Below, in pieces: positions 13,937 to 17,570 of a stretch of 17,570 nucleotides of DNA (positions are counted from its first letter, which is position 1; every line of letters starts with the position of its first letter). The notes beneath the pieces were generated by a model. It made no database searches. It had not been told where the DNA came from and saw only the letters and a program-made list of their open reading frames with translations. Source of the DNA: Deltaproteobacteria bacterium (GTDB lineage Bacteria > Myxococcota > UBA796 > SXON01); NCBI GenBank assembly GCA_947483545.1, contig CANKNP010000069.1:1-17570 (forward strand), in the 5' to 3' direction. Position numbers and translations under genes: made by a program.

Positions 13937-15406
13937 ATGCTCTGCACGCTGACCCTGTTCACCCTCGGCCGCGTGTGGGTCGGCGCTGCGCTCGCGGACC
14001 CGCTCGACGTCGAGGCGGATGACAGGCGCCAGGAGCTCGCCCGGGATGCGCGTGATCTGGGCGGGGACGTGATCCTCGGCGCCTACTTGTCGGACCCGTG
14101 GCTCGGGCAGCGCTTGGTTCCGGGGTTCCCTGGATCAGGCGTCATCGACTGGCAACCGCGCCTCCGTATCCGTCCCGCCCTCCACCTCTCCATCGGCGAC
14201 GGCGTGCCCGACAACAACGGCGGCGAGGAAGAGCCCGGCCTGCTGACCCCCGCGCTCGGCGTTCAGCTCGCCGGGATCGCCGGGCCTTTTGAGCTCCGCG
14301 CCACGCCCTTCATCCGGGGTGGGTTTGCACCCGGCCTCGCGCCGGCAGCAGACGTGAAAAACCTCTGGGCGGGCGCGCGACTGCGGGGGTGGACCCTCGG
14401 TTTTGGCCGAGAGGACCGCTGGTTCGGCCCCGGTCGGCACACCTCGCTCACCCTCTCCGACAACGCCGTGCCGCCCTGGATGGGCGGTTTCAGCGGCGAT
14501 GGCCACCTTCCCGGCTTCCTCTCGAAGCTTGGCCGGTTCCGCACCGAGCTCGACCTTGGCTGGCTCGCCGAGCCCCGCGGCGATGTCCAAAACCCCGGCT
14601 TCCTGCTCTTCGACGCCCGCTGGCTCCCTGCGCCCGTCCTGGAGCTTGGCGTCACGCGAATGACCCTCTACGGCGGCGCAGACCGGCCCCCGGTCAACGT
14701 CGGCCAGCTCCTGCTCCCGACCGAGCCCCACGTCTACGACGATCCCGACCTCACGCTGGCCGACCAGAACGAGCTGGTCGCCATCGACGTGCGCGTAAAC
14801 CTCCCGTTCCAGAAGTGGCTGCCGAACCTGCCCATCGACCACGTCGAAGCCTACTGGCAGTACGGCGGCGAGGACGTCATCGCACGCGAGCTGGGTCCGA
14901 TCCCGTACCCCTCACTCGCGGGGGTCGCGAACCTGTACGGCGGGGAGATCGCCGCCGGGCCGGTCACCGTGAACGTCGAGTACAACAAGCTGATGGACGA
15001 CACCTTTCGCTGGTACGTCGGCCACCGCGTGTACCACGAGGGCTTCACCCAGAACGGGCGGGCGATGGGCGCCGCCGCGGGCACCGACAGCGAGACGATC
15101 TGGGGCCGTGTCGGCGTCTCGGCCCCATACACCTGGCGCGCCGCCGCCTGGGCCGACAGCACCCACCGCATCGGCGTGATCGAGTCGCGGAACGCCAAGG
15201 TGTTCACGCTCGGGACCCAGGAGTATCGCTGGCGGGTTGGGCTTGAAGGCGCAGGTCGAACCCCCACAGTCGCGAAGGGCGCCGGCTGGCTCTCAGGTGG
15301 CTATACGCTCCAGCACATCGCCGGCGAGGACTTTGCGCCCGGCCCGAGCCGGTTCACGCACCGCGTGTGGGTGGGATGGAGCCTGGAGTTTTCTGTGCCG
15401 GGGTGA
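13928..15406 (+). CDS. Wzi-family-like outer-membrane beta-barrel (capsule/exopolysaccharide assembly)
   Basis: 492 residues from ATG 13928, or 489 from ATG 13937. The first gives MRAMLCTL with a basic residue, which is better for a signal peptide; the second fits the TACCAT promoter geometry. Cleavage is expected after GAALA (about residue 23). The strongest family mark is FGREDRWFGPGRHTSLTLSDNA (159-180), matching the G-R-x-x-x-W-x-G-P-G-x-x-x-S-L-x-L-S-x-N-A block of Wzi proteins (PF14052). It is followed by strand pairs typical of a barrel and a late Y-x-x-L-M-D-D...H-R-V-Y-H-E-G-F-T-Q-N-G-R segment, also Wzi-like. The length matches the family. Wzi in enterobacteria is an outer-membrane lectin that helps hold capsule to the cell. 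No other capsule genes are visible in this window, so the exact polymer is unknown. Confidence 0.75.
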   Translation: MRAMLCTLTLFTLGRVWVGAALADPLDVEADDRRQELARDARDLGGDVILGAYLSDPWLGQRLVPGFPGSGVIDWQPRLRIRPALHLSIGDGVPDNNGGEEEPGLLTPALGVQLAGIAGPFELRATPFIRGGFAPGLAPAADVKNLWAGARLRGWTLGFGREDRWFGPGRHTSLTLSDNAVPPWMGGFSGDGHLPGFLSKLGRFRTELDLGWLAEPRGDVQNPGFLLFDARWLPAPVLELGVTRMTLYGGADRPPVNVGQLLLPTEPHVYDDPDLTLADQNELVAIDVRVNLPFQKWLPNLPIDHVEAYWQYGGEDVIARELGPIPYPSLAGVANLYGGEIAAGPVTVNVEYNKLMDDTFRWYVGHRVYHEGFTQNGRAMGAAAGTDSETIWGRVGVSAPYTWRAAAWADSTHRIGVIESRNAKVFTLGTQEYRWRVGLEGAGRTPTVAKGAGWLSGGYTLQHIAGEDFAPGPSRFTHRVWVGWSLEFSVPG

Positions 15407-15626
15407 GGGGAGGATTCCCGGTTTCCCTTCTCCCGCTTGCGGGAGAAGGTGCCCGCGTAGTCGCGGGCGGATGAGGGCTCTTCAAAATTCCCGGGGAGCC
15501 CTCATCCGGCGCCGAAGACGGCGCCACCTTCTCCCGGAGGGAGAAGGGGAAATGCAGGGGGCTCGGCGTTGCCGGAGGGGAAATGTAGGGGCGCTCGGCA
15601 TCGCCGGGAGAAGGGGAACTGCCCCC
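15407..15626. other. Intergenic region between convergent genes
   Basis: The 220 bases are dominated by the palindromic repeat pair at 15426-15547. After it, two related stretches follow (AAATGCAGGGGGCTCGGC at about 15551-15568 and AAATGTAGGGGCGCTCGGC at about 15581-15599), which look like a further diverged direct repeat. No coding sequence is seen. Confidence 0.75.
15426..15547. repeat. BIME-like inverted pair of REP elements; probable bidirectional terminator
   Basis: In order: CCTTCTCCCGC/GCGGGAGAAGG hairpin (15426-15449); GCCCGCG/CGCGGGC hairpin (15451-15468); long stem GGATGAGGGCTC (15469-15480) with GAGCCCTCATCC (15496-15507); GGCGCC/GGCGCC (15508-15525); and CCTTCTCCC/GGGAGAAGG (15527-15547). 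The right half is the left half inverted, so the whole can form a cruciform. It lies between convergent stops at 15406 and 15627 and could stop transcription from both sides. The element at 6052 has the same order of parts. Confidence 0.85.
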
Positions 15627-17570
15627 TCAGATCCCCGTCCCGTACAAGAACCAGGCGGTCCCCGTGTCGGTGATCGTCGAGTTGTCCCCGAGGGCGCTGG
15701 TCACGCCGATGTCGTCGAACCCATCGCCGTTCAGATCCCCGAGGGCGCCGATGGCGTTGGGGTTCAGCACTGCGGGGGTCGCCGTGCCATCGCTGGCGGT
15801 GGCGCTGTACCAGGTGGCGATCACGCTGGGGGTGAACGCGGTCGAGCCGTAGTTCAAGTAGAAGGCGCCGACGTCGGTCGAGGTGCTGTCGAACCCGCTG
15901 GCGCCGACGACGAAGTCGGCCATGCCGTCGTCATCGAAGTCACCCGCGGTCGAGGCAGTCCGGCCGTAGTAGTCCGTCGCCCCCTCTCCGGAAAGGTAGG
16001 TCTCAGCGGCGGTGCTGATGGCCACGGAGCCGGTCGTCGTTCCGTCGGCGATGTCCCCGCCGTCCAGCAGGTAGAACCTGCCGGCGTCCGACGTGCTGCC
16101 GTTGTCGATCTTGTCGCCGCCAACGCCTACATCGGGGTAGCCATCGCCGTTGATGTCGCCGAGGATGGCGACCGAGATGCCCACCCGATCATTCGCCGTG
16201 GTGTTGCTGAACCGAATGTCCGCGGAGGCTGCGGCCAGGCTGCCCGTGCTGCCATCGCCGAACACGAAGTAGGCGCCGCCGACGTCGATGCTCGTGCCGT
16301 TGTTGATGCCGTACGCCCCGATGATCAAGTCTTCCACGCCATCGCCGTCCACGTCGCCGTTCGATGCCGCGATGCCGAAGAAGTCTCCGGACGTCGTGCC
16401 GCTGATGCGGAGATCGGCGCCCGAGATCGACGAGGTGCCGGTGCCGACACCATCGTAGAACACGTTCACCGTGCCGGCGTTCGCGTAGGCGGTGCCGCTG
16501 ACGATGTTCGAAGGCGCGCAGATGACGAAGTCGCCGGCGTTCGTGCCGGTGTCGAAGTTGCCGTCGAAGTCGCCGCCCAGCACCACAAAGCCGGCGGCCT
16601 CGCGTGCAGCGGTCCCCGTGATGGTTGACCGTGCCGTGGTGACGCTGCCGCTCGCGCTGCCCCCCGCGAAGATGTAGGCGGCGCCGGAGTCGGTGCCCGT
16701 CGTGCCGTTGCGGGCGTAGGCCCCGATGATCACCTCGGCCTTGTCGTCGTCGCTCACATAGTCGGGGATGAACGCGACTGAGACCCCTGCGGCCTCACCA
16801 GACTCAGCACCCGTGTAGATCAGGTCCGAGGTGGACCCGGTGTCGGTGCCCGAGAGCGCGCCATAGTACACGTAGGCCCGACCATAGTTCGAGGTCCCCC
16901 CTGCGCTGTCGTACCCCAGGGCGCCGATGAGCACGTCGAGGTTGCCGTCCGCGTTGGAGTCCGCGTTTCCGGCGATGCCCGTGCCGAAGTAGTCCTTCGT
17001 CTGGGGCCCGAAGATCGTCTGGCCGCCGACCGTCGTGACGATCGAGGTGAGCGCGGTCTCCGTGGTGTAACGGCAGTCGGTCTCGTCGCCGTCGCACTCG
17101 TTGTCCTTGCCGTCCTCACAGATCTCGATGGCCCCCGGGTGGACGGTCGTGTCGGCGTCGTCGCAGTCGTCGGTGTTCGGGACGTAGTCGGTGGGCGCGT
17201 CGCAGGTCGTCTGCGAGGTGTCGCCGCCGTAGCCATCGTTGTCGTCGTCGAAGTACCACGTGGTCTCCCCGGTTGCGCCGGACTCGTCGATCAACAGGTC
17301 ACAGTCGTCGTCGATGTCGTTGCAGCTCTCGGTCGCGCCGGGGTTGACCGCCGCGGCGTCATCGTCACAGTCGGTGTCGTCGGCGACGTAGTCGGCGGGG
17401 GCGTCGCATGCCATGACCGTGACGGTGGCGTCGCCGTAGTCGTCGCTGTCCGCGTCGCCATACCAGGCGGTCTGGTCCGTGGCGGCGTCGTCGATGGTGC
17501 CGTTGCAGTTGTTGTCGGCGCCGTCGCAGACCTCGATGCCAAGAGGGTAGCTGTTCGCGTCGGTGTCGTC
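15627..17570 (-). CDS. MopE-type metal-binding repeats plus seven-blade FG-GAP propeller protein, 5'-partial
   Basis: The frame is open to the right edge (17570), so the N-terminus lies outside the window; the ATG at 17414 is internal to a repeat. 647 residues are visible. The first about 165 hold three MopE-like Cys/Asp repeats (pattern DCDD...N/HPGA.E.C.D..D.DCD), each followed by W-Y-x-D-x-D-x-D-x-Y-G, a calcium-like loop. The rest has seven FG-GAP units with Asp-rich loops (NADGNLDVLIG, DDDKAEVIIG, GDFDGNFD, GDVDGDGVEDLIIG, GDINGDGYPDVGVG, GDFDDDGMADFVVG, GDLNGDGFDDIG), fitting one closed integrin-alpha-like propeller. The protein ends right after blade seven with no sorting tail. It is probably secreted or on the cell surface and binds calcium or copper-type metals. 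Substrate or partner is unknown. Confidence 0.88.
   Translation of the reverse strand, partial: DDTDANSYPLGIEVCDGADNNCNGTIDDAATDQTAWYGDADSDDYGDATVTVMACDAPADYVADDTDCDDDAAAVNPGATESCNDIDDDCDLLIDESGATGETTWYFDDDNDGYGGDTSQTTCDAPTDYVPNTDDCDDADTTVHPGAIEICEDGKDNECDGDETDCRYTTETALTSIVTTVGGQTIFGPQTKDYFGTGIAGNADSNADGNLDVLIGALGYDSAGGTSNYGRAYVYYGALSGTDTGSTSDLIYTGAESGEAAGVSVAFIPDYVSDDDKAEVIIGAYARNGTTGTDSGAAYIFAGGSASGSVTTARSTITGTAAREAAGFVVLGGDFDGNFDTGTNAGDFVICAPSNIVSGTAYANAGTVNVFYDGVGTGTSSISGADLRISGTTSGDFFGIAASNGDVDGDGVEDLIIGAYGINNGTSIDVGGAYFVFGDGSTGSLAAASADIRFSNTTANDRVGISVAILGDINGDGYPDVGVGGDKIDNGSTSDAGRFYLLDGGDIADGTTTGSVAISTAAETYLSGEGATDYYGRTASTAGDFDDDGMADFVVGASGFDSTSTDVGAFYLNYGSTAFTPSVIATWYSATASDGTATPAVLNPNAIGALGDLNGDGFDDIGVTSALGDNSTITDTGTAWFLYGTGI

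Noticed and set aside
15237..16628. 463-codon + strand frame opposite the FG-GAP gene
   Set aside because: It runs through the palindromic intergenic element and antisense to clear FG-GAP repeats. Its repetitive V/A/G/R content mirrors the opposite strand.

Overview
The window is high-GC DNA from a Gram-negative bacterium rich in lipoproteins and secreted proteins. Several traits point to Myxococcota or a related former-deltaproteobacterial lineage, probably environmental: MopE-type Cys/Asp metal-binding repeats joined to an FG-GAP propeller, lipoproteins with Asp/Thr-Gly linkers directly after the lipobox cysteine, a LamG-domain secreted protein, a Wzi-like outer-membrane protein and many dispersed intergenic repeats. 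This placement is an inference from protein style. No rRNA, tRNA, CRISPR array, transposase or integrase was seen.

Left part (1-6042, + strand): a two-gene operon with an 8-nt overlap. The first gene (cut by the window edge) encodes a large protein with a hydrophobic hairpin in the middle. The second encodes a 1400-residue protein with N-terminal membrane segments, a DUF1998/MrfA-type SF2 helicase body whose Walker A lysine, DEAH glutamate, motif III and motif VI all look degraded, an intact Cys4 zinc (MZB) signature, and a C-terminal HExxH...E metallopeptidase. This is the most unusual locus in the window: a membrane-tethered pseudo-helicase/protease fusion with a membrane partner. DUF1998 proteins are known from defence systems (DrmB of DISARM), so a conflict or stress role is possible but unproven.

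Middle (6043-9497): a gene-free stretch of about 480 bases packed with several families of short dispersed repeats. It is followed on the - strand by a VanZ-like membrane protein, a structured intergenic region with at least three strong inverted repeats, a secreted clan-A glycosidase-like protein, a TerB-like gene broken by an in-frame TAA, and a small membrane protein coupled to it (TAA directly followed by ATG).

Right part (9498-17570): a cell-envelope and secretion cluster. An arylsulfotransferase-family lipoprotein overlaps a second lipoprotein of unknown function. Then come a secreted LamG protein, a convergent beta-rich protein of unknown function whose stop codon abuts that of the LamG gene, a divergently transcribed Wzi-like outer-membrane protein, a BIME-like palindromic repeat pair between convergent genes, and the C-terminal 647 residues of a MopE-repeat/FG-GAP protein that runs off the right edge.

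Four starts here (9535, 11999, 13937 and 13912 on the - strand) lack a Shine-Dalgarno sequence and have a TANNNT hexamer 6-7 nt upstream of ATG. That spacing is expected for leaderless mRNAs.
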